DNA from: Hyphomicrobiales bacterium
GTDB taxonomy: Bacteria; Pseudomonadota; Alphaproteobacteria; Rhizobiales; Rhizobiaceae
Length of the DNA: 64,000 nucleotides
Assembly: GCA_002709005.1 (NCBI GenBank)
Contig: PAPH01000048.1
Span: 1-64,000 of the forward strand
Direction: 5' to 3'
Positions within the stretch are counted from its first letter, which is position 1, and the number at the start of each line of letters is the position of its first letter. Below are positions 35,539 through 44,793 of this stretch, piece after piece. The notes beneath the pieces were generated by a model. That model was not told where the DNA came from. It searched no databases and saw nothing but the letters and a program-made list of their open reading frames with translations. A program made the position numbers and the translations under genes.

Positions 35539-38301
35539 TCAGAATTTCGCCGTCAGCGACGCGAAGAAGGTGCGTCCCGGCCCCGGCTGTGTCACCAGCG
35601 AAAGGGGATCGACGTAAAATTGGTCGAAGAGATTTTCGATGCGGGCCGAAGCGGTGAAGTGTTCGTTGATCTTGTATTCGGCGAACACATCCACGAGTGT
35701 GTAGGGCTCCCATTTTACAAGGGAAATGAACTGGCTCGCACCTGTCGCAGTGACTTCTCCATGCCCGGCCCCACGCGGTCCGACATAGCTGACACGTCCG
35801 CCGGCTGTCAGTGCATCGTCCAGGAAACGTTGCGATAGCGTCAGATCCACGGAATATTCGGGCGGAACCTGATTGGTCGCGTAGTCCCCATAGAGCGTAC
35901 TGCTGCCGCAGGTGTCGGCGGTGCGGCAATACTCGACGTCGATATAGTAGTTTGCCGCCAGTTCAGCGGTGAAGTCGTCTATTTCGTAGCGAGTTGACAG
36001 CTCAAGGCCGGAAAATTTTGCCTGGTCGATATTGTAGACGCTCATCGTCTGAACGGTCAGGTCGGCCATCTGGATCGACTTGAATTCCCTGGAGATATAG
36101 TCGTCCACCGTCCAGTTGAAGTAGCCGAACTTGAGCATGGCTCTATCGTCCGCAAACAACACGTCGTCCCCGAACAAATTGGCGCCGACCTCCCAATTGC
36201 TGGAGCGCTCGGGCTTCAATGCGGCGTTGAAGATCGTGCTGAAGCCGGTGAGGGACTCCATGATGCTCGGCGAGCGCATGGCATTGGAATAGTTGACGTA
36301 GAACTGGGTGCCTTCAAAGGGTGTGAGCGTTATCCCCGCCGACGGACTTAGACCGCCCGCATCCAACGTCTGCCCGTAAGTATCGGGGTCATAGGGAGAC
36401 TGGTCCGGCGACTCGCTGCGATCCTCGCTCCAGTAGTGCTGGTACCGCAAGCCAGCGTTGACTGTGAGCCAGTCGAGGGGTTCCCATGAGGCCTTTCCGT
36501 AGATCGCTGCTTCCTGCCTTTCCCCGTCGCGAAGACCCGCGCCCTCCAGTTCGTGCGTGTAGGCGCTCGGGGTCGTATCCTCGCTCTTGTAGGAGAGGCC
36601 GTAATTGACGTTCAGCGCGCCATAGGACGTGTCGAACTTCGAGGTATTCGATATGTCGCCGCCCCACATGGTCGTGTCGGAACCGACACGGAAATCGTCC
36701 GGCAGCCCATAGGAGGCGGGCGGCGGGTTGGACCAGTTCCGCAGGCGAATGGGATTGCGCTGCTCAAGCTTGCTGATCCAGATGTTGGACTTGAGATCGA
36801 ACAGATCGCTGTCGTCCGGCTGCCACCTATATTGAAACGTTCCGGTGTCCAGCTTGACGCCCGTCGTTTGCGCTTGCTGGACGGGTTGTCCGTATTCCGT
36901 TCCCAGCGCAGAAGCGAGAAGGTCGCCCGCCTCGCTGCGGTAGCCTGTATATCCGAGCTTTACGCTTTGCCCGTTGCCGAAACGCAGCGTGCCCTTTGCC
37001 AGGTATGATTCTGTCTGGAGCTCGGTGTTGAGGACCTCTTCTCCCGGACGATAATTGGCAAGTCCCTGGTTTTCAACATAGTCCCGGTAGATAAAGAGGT
37101 CGGGGCAAACGCCGCTTGCATAGCAGAACGGGCGAGGACCCGTGCCGACGGGATCGGCATGCGGTCCGTGTTTCCCCGCGTGGTAGTTTCCCCGCTCGCG
37201 ATAGGCGTAGCCTGCGAGGAAATCCACATTGTCCAGACTCACGGCCCCGACAATGTTGCCGGAGCCCTGTGTCGGCGTCAGGAAGGATGGGCGATCCATG
37301 CCGGTGCCCGAGCCGGTCGCCGATCCGTAACCGCTCGTCGGGTCACTGGCTACACCGATCGGGTTGCTGATCAGATAGCCGGCCCTGTTTCCCGCCTGCG
37401 GCGAACTCGTGTTGGTGCCGAAACCGCCCTTCAGGCGCAGTCCGAAAGTCTTGCCGTCCTCGACGATATCGCGCGCGTCCAGCGTTCGGATCGCAACGGT
37501 TCCCGCGATGCCGCCGGAGGATGCGTCGGAGCCTTTTGTTATGTCGACGCCGGCGATGAAATCCGGATCCACGAATGTGCGGTTCGAGATCCCCTGATAA
37601 CCCTGGTAGACGGCTATCTGGTTCTCGGCATCATCCACTTTGACTGTAACGCGTCCCATTCCCTGCATCCCACGAACGTTCGGATCGATGGAACCGGCGC
37701 CGTTTCGGGCCTCGCCCGACATGACCCCTGGCGTGCCCCGGAACATGTCGGCGGGACTCGAGCCGCGGAAACGCTCGATGGTCTCGCCTGAAATATGGGC
37801 CGTGGCGGCAGCGGTCTCGTAGGGGCTGTAGACCGAGCTTATGCCACCGGCCGAAATGTCGATGGTATCGAGCATCAGCGAGCCGTCGTCGGCAACGAAG
37901 GTCTGCGAGCCGGTCAGGCGGTCGGAGATCGTCACCGCGCCGTTGCCGTTGAACGCATAGGACAGGCCGGAGCCGGAGAGCAGCCGGTTGAGCCCCTCCT
38001 CCACCGAATGCCGGCCGCTCAGGCCACCGCTGGCTCTGTTGCCCACCATGCTCTGGTTGAAGAAGATGTCGATGCCGCTCGCGTTGGAAAATTCCAGGAG
38101 CGCCGCCGACAGCGGCTGGGCCCGTATCGCGTAGACGTGTTCGGCGCTTTGCGCATGGGCCGTCGGGGTCAGCGTCACGCTGCACAGGCTGGTCGATAGC
38201 AGGAGCACGGCAAGAAAGTGTTTCGTTCTCGCCGGTGCCTGCCGGCGCGCTTCGGTCGTCGCGGCGTTGGCCCGGCTGTCGCCGCAATCGAGATAATCCA
38301 T
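35539..38301 (-). CDS. TonB-dependent haem/haemoprotein receptor with STN signalling domain
   Basis: The 920-residue outer-membrane receptor begins with a signal peptide (AVLLLSTSLCSVTLTPTAHA). A secretin/TonB short N-terminal domain follows (about 57-120, YAIRAQPLSAALLEFSNASG), the part that signals to a FecR protein. A plug domain (about 150-270) and a 22-strand barrel ending in Phe (FFASLTAKF) complete it. The segment AMRSPSIMESLTGF ... NAALKPERSSNWEVG corresponds to the FRAP...NPxL region of haemoglobin/haem receptors but departs from both motifs. With a neighbouring haem oxygenase gene a haem ligand is likely. Start chosen at the ATG with AAGGGGAT (38301). Confidence 0.9.
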   Translation of the reverse strand: MDYLDCGDSRANAATTEARRQAPARTKHFLAVLLLSTSLCSVTLTPTAHAQSAEHVYAIRAQPLSAALLEFSNASGIDIFFNQSMVGNRASGGLSGRHSVEEGLNRLLSGSGLSYAFNGNGAVTISDRLTGSQTFVADDGSLMLDTIDISAGGISSVYSPYETAAATAHISGETIERFRGSSPADMFRGTPGVMSGEARNGAGSIDPNVRGMQGMGRVTVKVDDAENQIAVYQGYQGISNRTFVDPDFIAGVDITKGSDASSGGIAGTVAIRTLDARDIVEDGKTFGLRLKGGFGTNTSSPQAGNRAGYLISNPIGVASDPTSGYGSATGSGTGMDRPSFLTPTQGSGNIVGAVSLDNVDFLAGYAYRERGNYHAGKHGPHADPVGTGPRPFCYASGVCPDLFIYRDYVENQGLANYRPGEEVLNTELQTESYLAKGTLRFGNGQSVKLGYTGYRSEAGDLLASALGTEYGQPVQQAQTTGVKLDTGTFQYRWQPDDSDLFDLKSNIWISKLEQRNPIRLRNWSNPPPASYGLPDDFRVGSDTTMWGGDISNTSKFDTSYGALNVNYGLSYKSEDTTPSAYTHELEGAGLRDGERQEAAIYGKASWEPLDWLTVNAGLRYQHYWSEDRSESPDQSPYDPDTYGQTLDAGGLSPSAGITLTPFEGTQFYVNYSNAMRSPSIMESLTGFSTIFNAALKPERSSNWEVGANLFGDDVLFADDRAMLKFGYFNWTVDDYISREFKSIQMADLTVQTMSVYNIDQAKFSGLELSTRYEIDDFTAELAANYYIDVEYCRTADTCGSSTLYGDYATNQVPPEYSVDLTLSQRFLDDALTAGGRVSYVGPRGAGHGEVTATGASQFISLVKWEPYTLVDVFAEYKINEHFTASARIENLFDQFYVDPLSLVTQPGPGRTFFASLTAKF

Positions 38302-38430
38302 ACTTAAATCCCCTTGGTTCCCGCACCCGGCGGGCATGTCCGAACGAGCGCCCAGCGTGGCCCTCATCTGTTCAGACACGCGGGGACCTAAAAGTTACCA
38401 AAAGGAGTCAAGTTTATTTCGCGGCAGGCG

Positions 38431-39354
38431 TCAGGCTTCGTACAGGAACACGATACCGCCCGCCCTGACGACGCGCAGCGGCAGCATGCCGGCGATGGTA
38501 TCGAGCGCGGCGTCCGCCGAGGCGGTATCGAAGGCGGCGCTGACGGGCACGGTGCCAAGCCTTCCGCTCATCAGCAGGATCATCCCGCCGCGATGGCGCT
38601 CGATATCGTCGAGAACCCGCCGCAACGGCGCGCCGTGATAGATCAGCCTCCCGCGGCGCCAGGCCTCGACAACTGCGAGATCGGCCTCGACGGCGGCACC
38701 CAGTCCGCTGGCGGAATAGGAAAGCTGCCAGCCTGCCGCGAGCTCTTGTGATGAGCCGCCGGCAAGGGCCACCTCGACACTGTGTTCGGCGGCGGTCACG
38801 GTCACATGGTCGTCCCCGCGGTGGATATTGAAGCGCGTGCCGAGCGCCTTGGTCTCACCCCCGCCGGCGGCGACGATGAAAGGACGCCCCGGATCGCTGG
38901 CGACGGAGAAATAAGCTTCGCCCCTGAGAAGGGTCAGCCGCCGGCTGTGGCCGGTAAAATCTTGCGAGGCGGCGGACCGTCCTCCGAGTTCCACCGTCGA
39001 CCCGTCGGCAAGGCTGAAGCTGCGTCGCTCTCCGGGATCGGTGTGGAAATCCGCGAACGCCCCTGCCTGCTGCAGCCAGTACGCAGTGGGGCCGGCGGCG
39101 AGCGCGGCGACACCGGAGGCCATGAAGGCGCGGCGACCTATCTTGCGGCGGCGTGCCTGCCGGATTTCGGCCTCCACCGGCCCGAACGCCGACCACAGCG
39201 CCTCCGCCCGCTTCCACGCCGCGGCATGGTCCGCGCTGCGGCCATGCCATTCCTCGAAGGCGGCTTGGTCGTCCGGACTCGCCTCGTCGTCACGCAGGAT
39301 CGCGAACCAGTGCAGGGCTTCCCGCGTCAGAGGGCTTTTGTCGTGCTCATCCAT
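38431..39354 (-). CDS. FecR-family anti-sigma regulator
   Basis: The 307-residue product has the FecR N-terminal domain with LTREALHWFAILRDDEASPD and FEEWHGRSADHAAAWKRA. A membrane segment follows (about 73-95, FMASGVAALAAGPTAYWL). The periplasmic FecR domain (DPGERRSFSLADGSTVELGG, then RRLTLLRGEAYFSVA) ends in a DUF4974-type region. It should relay occupancy of the STN receptor to the ECF sigma factor encoded upstream. It lies between the two partner genes, the standard order of cell-surface signalling systems. Confidence 0.92.
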   Translation of the reverse strand: MDEHDKSPLTREALHWFAILRDDEASPDDQAAFEEWHGRSADHAAAWKRAEALWSAFGPVEAEIRQARRRKIGRRAFMASGVAALAAGPTAYWLQQAGAFADFHTDPGERRSFSLADGSTVELGGRSAASQDFTGHSRRLTLLRGEAYFSVASDPGRPFIVAAGGGETKALGTRFNIHRGDDHVTVTAAEHSVEVALAGGSSQELAAGWQLSYSASGLGAAVEADLAVVEAWRRGRLIYHGAPLRRVLDDIERHRGGMILLMSGRLGTVPVSAAFDTASADAALDTIAGMLPLRVVRAGGIVFLYEA

Positions 39355-39444
39355 CAGCAGGCTTGTGCCATCGTCATCCCGTCCCCTTCGGCCGATGCCT
39401 GGGACACTCCTTGACTATCATGACACTCGAGACCCGGAAAATGA

Positions 39445-39966
39445 CTAAGGGAAGCTGAGAAAATCCGGTCCAAGTGCGACGTCGAGATCGCTCAGCGCGT
39501 TGAAGACGTGGTTGATGACGGTGCGCCGGGACAAGCCCAGCTGCGTGGCAATCTCGCTGTAGCTTGCGCCTTCGAACCTGTGCAGGATGAAAATCTCGCG
39601 GCGGCGCGGCGGCAAGGCCGTAAGCGCCTCGAGCAGACGGCGGAGCTCCTGACGGTAGAGCAGTTCCACTTCCGGCGACGCCCGGCTATCGGCCACCGCG
39701 TTGTAGACCTGCTCGGCTATGCCGACCTCGACCCCTTGGCGAAGGTGGCGCAGGTGGTTGAGCGCGAGATTGCGCGCCGCGCGCGTCAGATAGGCTCTCG
39801 GCTCGTCGATCTGTCGTTTGCGGGAAGCATCGATCAGTTTGAAGAACGCGTCCTGGACGAGTTCGTCCGCCGTATGGCCATTGCCGACAATACGCTTCAC
39901 CAGTCGGCTCAGCCGACCCTTCTCGGAGCCGTAGAGCACTGAAATGCTCTGGTTGAGGTACGTCAT
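39445..39966 (-). CDS. FecI-like ECF sigma factor
   Basis: The 173-residue protein has ECF region 2 (LVKRIVGNGHTADELVQDAF, then RAYLTRAARNLALNHLRHLR) and region 4 (LEALTALPPRRREIFILHRF, then SYSEIATQLGLSRRTVINHV). It should transcribe the receptor operon when released by the FecR-type partner. An iron box lies about 114 bases upstream of its start, so the sigma factor itself is probably the iron-controlled step. No other sigma or anti-sigma gene occurs in the window. Confidence 0.93.
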   Translation of the reverse strand: MTYLNQSISVLYGSEKGRLSRLVKRIVGNGHTADELVQDAFFKLIDASRKRQIDEPRAYLTRAARNLALNHLRHLRQGVEVGIAEQVYNAVADSRASPEVELLYRQELRRLLEALTALPPRRREIFILHRFEGASYSEIATQLGLSRRTVINHVFNALSDLDVALGPDFLSFP

Positions 39967-40079
39967 GTCGTACTGTCCGATACCTGTCTCCGCGTCGCGC
40001 CTTAAACACGCCGGCGGATGCCATCATGCCAACACGGCTGCCTGAATATCGAGTCGGCCCGGAGTCTTCAAGTTTAATA

Positions 40080-40094
40080 TGAGTTAAATAGTCA
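40080..40094. promoter_or_regulatory. Iron-responsive operator (RirA IRO type), TGA-N9-TCA
   Basis: The 15 bases TGAGTTAAATAGTCA match the IRO consensus TGA-N9-TCA reported for RirA targets in Rhizobium. It lies in an AT-rich stretch of the 188-base gap between the sigma factor gene and the amiC-amiR relic. The motif is short and can occur by chance, but position and gene content make a real site plausible. The rest of the gap (39967-40154) shows nothing else. Confidence 0.55.
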
Positions 40095-40154
40095 TGTTTA
40101 TGATCGGTCGGCGCCACGGTGGCGTGAGGCAGCGAGGCTCTGTCGAACGAGGAG

Positions 40155-40785
40155 CTAAATTTCGTGGGCCGCAATGATGGCGTCGGAGATGCTGGCGATG
40201 CTTTCCTTGCTCTGCATCGAACGCTCCCGGATGCGCTTGTAGGCTTCGGTCTCCGAGAGCGACCGGCTCTCGGCCAGGATCTGGACAGCCCTTTCGATCT
40301 TCCGGCGCGCCTTCAGGGTCTCGTCCAGCGACTTCACGCGCTTGTTCAACCGGGACTCGTGCCGGGACAGGCTGATGGCGGTCGTTAGTGCCGCAAGCAC
40401 GCCGAACAGACGGATCGGCTTCGAGAGGACGCCATGGACATGCAGGCGCAGGAAGAGATCGCCGGCCGGCCCCTTCAGCACCGCGCCGGAAAGAGCGCTG
40501 AGCAGCGCATCCGTTTCATCCGAGCCCGCCTGCCGGACGGCACCGGCAAACATGTGAACCTGGGAATAGCAGACTTCGCTGTAGACACCCGGCTCCTCCT
40601 CCTCGCCAAAACAGGAGCGAAAGCCACGCCGGAAGGCAGAGTTGGCGGGTACGTTCAGGGTCGAGAAATAGGAGGTCACCGATATGTGGCCCGCGCGCGC
40701 TTCAGGCGAAATCCGCATGGGCGTTTTGCGCAGCCAGCAGCGCCAGGCCTGCAACACCGTACCGGATGAGTGAAATGGATTTCAT
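40155..40785 (-). pseudogene. Collapsed amiC-amiR relic (signal peptide + AmiC C-terminus + AmiR ANTAR domain)
   Basis: Reading from 40785, a clear signal peptide (MKSISLIRYGVAGLALLAAQ, then NAHADFA) ends at a TGA (40704-40702). Immediately there, in another frame (from about 40703), begins a stretch like the C-terminal third of AmiC-type amide-binding proteins (AGHISVTSYFSTLNVPANSA ... YSQVHMFAGAVRQAGSDETD). Near residue 104 of that ORF (about 40445) it switches to the C-terminal half of AmiR-type antiterminators (HGVLSKPIRLFGVLAALT, then an ANTAR domain: RRKIERAVQILAESRSLSE). In intact loci amiC precedes amiR, so two internal deletions explain it. An ANTAR-only ORF of 200 residues survives and could still be expressed. 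Confidence 0.75.
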
Positions 40786-41060
40786 GATGGGTTCCCGTTC
40801 TCTGGATTAGAGCCGAACACCCGATCACGTATGTCTCGAAAACACAAAACGACGCACACGAGACAGGATGTCCAGCGACGTCGCTTTTGGATTTATGTGC
40901 ACCGTTGCACTAGGCGAGGATAATGAGGGCTGGCCCGTGGCGTGTCACGATGAGTACGCGAGAGCATGTTGCATTGCTCGCGTGGGCATTGCTCCGGTTC
41001 GCAAAAATAGGCGCCGCCGCCCAGTCCAACCATGAAGTCGCCGCCGCCGTTCCTCGCAGA

Positions 41061-42119
41061 TTACGCCGCGTTGGCGGCCTCGGCCCGGCAGATCATGCCG
41101 AACAGGTCGCGCGGGTCGTCGGGATCGGCGATCATGTCCAGCTCCTGGAAGAGACCGGTATCCTGAAGCCGCCGATGGATATGGCGCAGCGCACTGAAAT
41201 CCTCGATGGCGAAACCGACGCTGTCGAACAGCGTGACCTGAGAAAGGCCCGTCCGGCCCGGCGCCTCACCCGCGATCACCTGCCAGAGTTCGATCACCGG
41301 GTGATCGGGATCCAGTTGCTGGATTTCACCCTCGATCCGGGTCTGAGGCGGGTATTCGACGAATATGCCGGAGCGCATCAGGATGTCGCGATGCAGTTCC
41401 GTCTTGCCGGGGCAGTCGCCGCCCACCGCGTTGATGTGGACGCCGCCGCCAACCATGTTGTCGGTGAGGATCGTCGCATATTGCTTGTCCGCCGTGCAGG
41501 TGGTGATGATCTGCGCGCCCATGGTTGCCTCCTCCGGCGCCTTGCAGGACGTCACACGCAAGCCGCGACCGGCGAGGTTGGCCGCGCATTTCCGCGTCGC
41601 GGCGGGGTCGATGTCGTAAAGCCGCACCTCCTCGATGCCGCAGACGGCCTTCATCGCCAGCGCCTGGAATTCCGACTGCGCGCCGTTGCCGATCATCGCC
41701 ATCACCCGCGCATCCTTCGGGGCCAGCCATTTCGCCGCCATGGCGCTGGTAGCCGCTGTCCGCAGCGCGGTCAGGATCGTCATCTCGGATATCATCACCG
41801 GATAGCCGGTGGCCACATCCGCCAGCACCCCGAAGGCGGTCACGGTCTGCAGGCCCCGGCGCATATTGCCGGGATGGCCGTTGACGTATTTGAAACCGTA
41901 TTGCTGCCCGTCCGAGGTCGGCATCAATTCGATCACGCCGATATCGGAATGGCTGGCGACACGGGGGGTCTTGTCGAATTCCGGCCAGCGGCGGAAATCC
42001 GCCTCGATGGCGTCGGCCAGTTCGACCATCAGCGTTTCGATACCGACCTGCAGGACGAGGCGCATCATGTGATCGACGCTGACAAACGGCACGAAGGCCT
42101 GACGCGAGGGCTGGGTCAT
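41061..42119 (-). CDS. ocd: Ornithine cyclodeaminase
   Basis: The 352-residue enzyme converts L-ornithine to L-proline and ammonia with NAD bound. The sequence follows the true Ocd pattern closely: FVSVDHMMRLVLQVGIETLM, DKTPRVASHSDIGVIELMPT, YGFKYVNGHP, TALRTAATSAMAAKWLAP, MIGNGAQSEFQALAMKAV (Rossmann) and the catalytic Asp in NAVGGDCPGKTEL. Such enzymes are classic members of opine-catabolism regions. The ATG at 42119 has an AGGAG site; the frame to 42194 is too long. It is the last intact gene of the operon. Confidence 0.93.
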   Translation of the reverse strand: MTQPSRQAFVPFVSVDHMMRLVLQVGIETLMVELADAIEADFRRWPEFDKTPRVASHSDIGVIELMPTSDGQQYGFKYVNGHPGNMRRGLQTVTAFGVLADVATGYPVMISEMTILTALRTAATSAMAAKWLAPKDARVMAMIGNGAQSEFQALAMKAVCGIEEVRLYDIDPAATRKCAANLAGRGLRVTSCKAPEEATMGAQIITTCTADKQYATILTDNMVGGGVHINAVGGDCPGKTELHRDILMRSGIFVEYPPQTRIEGEIQQLDPDHPVIELWQVIAGEAPGRTGLSQVTLFDSVGFAIEDFSALRHIHRRLQDTGLFQELDMIADPDDPRDLFGMICRAEAANAA

Positions 42120-42224
42120 GGAATTCTCCTTCAGGTTGGAACATTCCGCAGTCAGGGAGACATCCCCGGGGACCGCGAAAATGCGCCGAAACAAATGGAT
42201 TAAAGCGCGTCGAAACCCGGCGGC

Positions 42225-43364
42225 TCATTCGCGCCCAGCCCGGTCGAGAATCTCCGCCGTGTGTTCGCCGAGCCCCGGTGCCGCGCGGTCCGGCCCGCTC
42301 GCCGTGTCCGAGAACCGAACCGGCAGCGGCACCGAGCGCACCCGTCCGGGAAAGGGATCGGTCGCCGAGAAGAAGCCACGGGCCGCGAGATGCGGGTCCG
42401 TCAGCAGGTCGTCTATCGAATTGACCTGCGCATAGGGTATGTCGCCGCTCTCGCAAACCGCGATCCAGGCGGCGGTGGGCCGTTCCGTCAGCCCGGTGGC
42501 AAGCCGGTGATAAAGCACGCCCGACCGCGCGTTCCGCTGTGCGGGATCGGCGAACCACGGTTCCGCGGGTATCGCCGTTTCACCCATTTCCTCGAGGATA
42601 GCGCGCCAGTGCCGCTCGTCATAGGGCATCACCGCGAGCCAGCCGTCCGCCGTGGCATGGGGACGCCGGTGAGGATTGAGGAGACGCTCGTAACCGGCCT
42701 TGCCGTCCGCATCGAAACTCGCCGCATCGAGATGCTCGTTCATCAGGAAGGCTGCCAGGCATTCGAACATCGGAACCTCGATGGCCCTGCCCCGCCCCGT
42801 CCTTTCGCGCGCCAGCAGCGCGGCGAGGACGGCGTAGACGATATGCAGCCCCCCTATCTTGTCGGCGACGATCGAGGGCACGTAAGCGGGCTCCCCGCCG
42901 ACGCGCATCGACAGGCCCGCGAGCCCGCCCGCGGCCTGGATGATGTCATCATAGGCCGGACGCCCGGCGTAAGGCCCGTCGCTGCCATAGCCAACCGCGG
43001 CGCAATGGACGATCGACGGCCGCCCCCGCCGCACCGTCTCGGCGTCAAGCCCGATTCGCGCCGCAGCCGCCGGCCGCATGTTGTGCAGAACCACGTCGCA
43101 GCGCTCCAGCAGGGAGGCAAGCGTCCGTTGCCCCTCCATGGTCTTCAGATCCGCCACGACGCCCAGCTTGTTGCGGTTGTTGTTGGCGAAGAGCGCGCCG
43201 GTGCCGTCAGGGCCCGGCGTGCCAGAGGTCCGCGCCAGATCACCGGAAGGCGGTTCGAGCTTGATCACCTCGGCTCCGAGATCGCCCAGGATCTGGCCCG
43301 CCATCGGACCCATCACGATGGAGGAGGCGTCGAGTACGCGAACGGATTTCAGAAGATCGAGCAT
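42225..43364 (-). CDS. Class III (CaiB/BaiF) CoA transferase
   Basis: The 379-residue enzyme shows VRVLDASSIVMGPMAGQILG, DLGAEVIKLEPPSGDLART, the catalytic Asp in RPAYDDIIQAAGG and GLAGLSMRVGGEPAYVP, all typical of family III CoA transferases that move CoA between carboxylic acids by a ping-pong path. The carboxylate is unknown; a 2-oxo or organic acid from the opine oxidase or oxidase step is a guess. It starts 13 bases after the DAO oxidoreductase gene and is followed by a 105-base gap before ocd. Confidence 0.87.
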   Translation of the reverse strand: MLDLLKSVRVLDASSIVMGPMAGQILGDLGAEVIKLEPPSGDLARTSGTPGPDGTGALFANNNRNKLGVVADLKTMEGQRTLASLLERCDVVLHNMRPAAAARIGLDAETVRRGRPSIVHCAAVGYGSDGPYAGRPAYDDIIQAAGGLAGLSMRVGGEPAYVPSIVADKIGGLHIVYAVLAALLARERTGRGRAIEVPMFECLAAFLMNEHLDAASFDADGKAGYERLLNPHRRPHATADGWLAVMPYDERHWRAILEEMGETAIPAEPWFADPAQRNARSGVLYHRLATGLTERPTAAWIAVCESGDIPYAQVNSIDDLLTDPHLAARGFFSATDPFPGRVRSVPLPVRFSDTASGPDRAAPGLGEHTAEILDRAGRE

Positions 43365-43377
43365 GAGGACATCTCCA

Positions 43378-44724
43378 TCAAAGCGCCGGCCCCGGCCGAA
43401 TGGGACTGCCGTCGCTGAACCGGGAGAAGCGGAACCGGCTCATGTCGTGGCCAAGGTCATTGCCGACGATCATGTCGGCGAGAACCCGGCCCATGCCCGG
43501 GCCGATACCGAAACCATGTGCGCTCATTCCGGTCGCAATGGTGAGGCCCGGAACCGGATCGGCGCGCGAGACGATCGGCACCACGTCCGGCATCGCATCG
43601 ATCATCCCGCCCCATGTCGCCTGGTACTCAGGCAGCGGATGGCCGGGGAAAAGAGCCTGGAAGGTCCGTTCGATCTTGCGCAGTCCGCCCTGTTCCGGGG
43701 CGGGATTGAGAACCCGGGTCCGCTCGAACGGCGTGACCTCGTCCTCCGTCCAGGTCCTGCGGGTCGTCCAGGCGTCGGGATAACCGCGCGGCGCGGCGGG
43801 ACGATAGCCCGTACCGAAGGGGTTTTTGCGCAACGCCGGGAGATATTTGAAGACGTTGCGGAACGCATCCGGCCCGATGAACAACTGGTGCCGCCCCCCC
43901 GGAGCCATCGTGAATCCCCCGTCCTGCCGCCGCCGCATGGAGATGTGCTCGTCGGTAAAGGCGCCGGAGAGGATCTCCGGCATCGGCTTTGTGGCGACGA
44001 CCGTTCCCAGAACGCTGAGCTGCGGGATTGAGATGCCGTGCGCGCGGAGGAAAAGCCCGCTCCAGGCGCCACCCGAGATCATCACCTCCGAGGTTTTGAT
44101 CCGGCCTCTTTCGGTCCAGACGCCGCTGACCCTGCCGCCGGAAATATCCAGCCGACGGGCCGCGCAGTTCTCGATGATCGTGACGCCTTCCCGAGCGGCC
44201 AGTCGCGCCATGGCCGGAACGGTGACCCAGGGTTCTGCACGCATGTCGGAGGGGGTCACCAACCCGCCCTTGTAGCGGCGCGCCAGCCCCGCAATGGCCC
44301 CGGCCACCTCGTCGGCTTCCATCAGTCGCGAGTCCAGTCCGTGCGTTTCGGCGAGCCTGACGAATGCGGCAAATTCCTCCATCTCGGCATCGGTGCGCGC
44401 GAAATAGCTGACACCGGTCTGGCGCAGGCCGATATCCTCGCCGCACTCCTCGGCCAGTTGCCGCCACAAACGGCAGGCTTCCATGACGATCGGCAATTCA
44501 TCCGGATCGCGTCCCTGCTGGCGGATCCAGCCCCAGTTGCGCGAGGATTGCTCGCCGGCGATCCGCCCTTTTTCGAGCAGCGTCACCGAGACGTTTTTCC
44601 GCGCCAGAAAAAGCGCCGTCATTACCCCGATGATGCCGCCGCCGATAATCACGACATCCGCGCCGTCTGGCAGAGGGGTATCGAACTGGACCGGTGTCGC
44701 CTCGGTAAACGGAAACGTCGTCAT
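43378..44724 (-). CDS. FAD-dependent oxidoreductase (DAO/DadA family)
   Basis: The 448-residue flavoprotein begins with a GxGxxG site (ADVVIIGGGIIGVMTALFLA) and EKGRIAGEQSSRNWGWIRQQ, which fits DadA-like D-amino-acid or amine dehydrogenases. The C-terminal FAD half shows GLTIATGMSAHGFGIGPGMG. It is distant from the OoxB-like DAO protein in the same operon, so two separate oxidations are suggested. A ribosome site (AGGAG) precedes the ATG at 44724. Substrate unknown; a D-amino acid would fit the neighbouring racemase-like protein. Confidence 0.85.
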   Translation of the reverse strand: MTTFPFTEATPVQFDTPLPDGADVVIIGGGIIGVMTALFLARKNVSVTLLEKGRIAGEQSSRNWGWIRQQGRDPDELPIVMEACRLWRQLAEECGEDIGLRQTGVSYFARTDAEMEEFAAFVRLAETHGLDSRLMEADEVAGAIAGLARRYKGGLVTPSDMRAEPWVTVPAMARLAAREGVTIIENCAARRLDISGGRVSGVWTERGRIKTSEVMISGGAWSGLFLRAHGISIPQLSVLGTVVATKPMPEILSGAFTDEHISMRRRQDGGFTMAPGGRHQLFIGPDAFRNVFKYLPALRKNPFGTGYRPAAPRGYPDAWTTRRTWTEDEVTPFERTRVLNPAPEQGGLRKIERTFQALFPGHPLPEYQATWGGMIDAMPDVVPIVSRADPVPGLTIATGMSAHGFGIGPGMGRVLADMIVGNDLGHDMSRFRFSRFSDGSPIRPGPAL

Positions 44725-44793
44725 GAGAGTGAACTCCTGTCGCTTGGCGCTTGCCCCCTCATCCTTTGGGGGAGCGGGCGAATTCATTGCTGG

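Noticed and set aside
38302-38430. A TTGACT-like promoter for the receptor gene
   Set aside because: TTGACT is present on the minus strand, but no matching -10 at 16-18 bases, and FecI-type promoters follow other motifs. Too weak to list.
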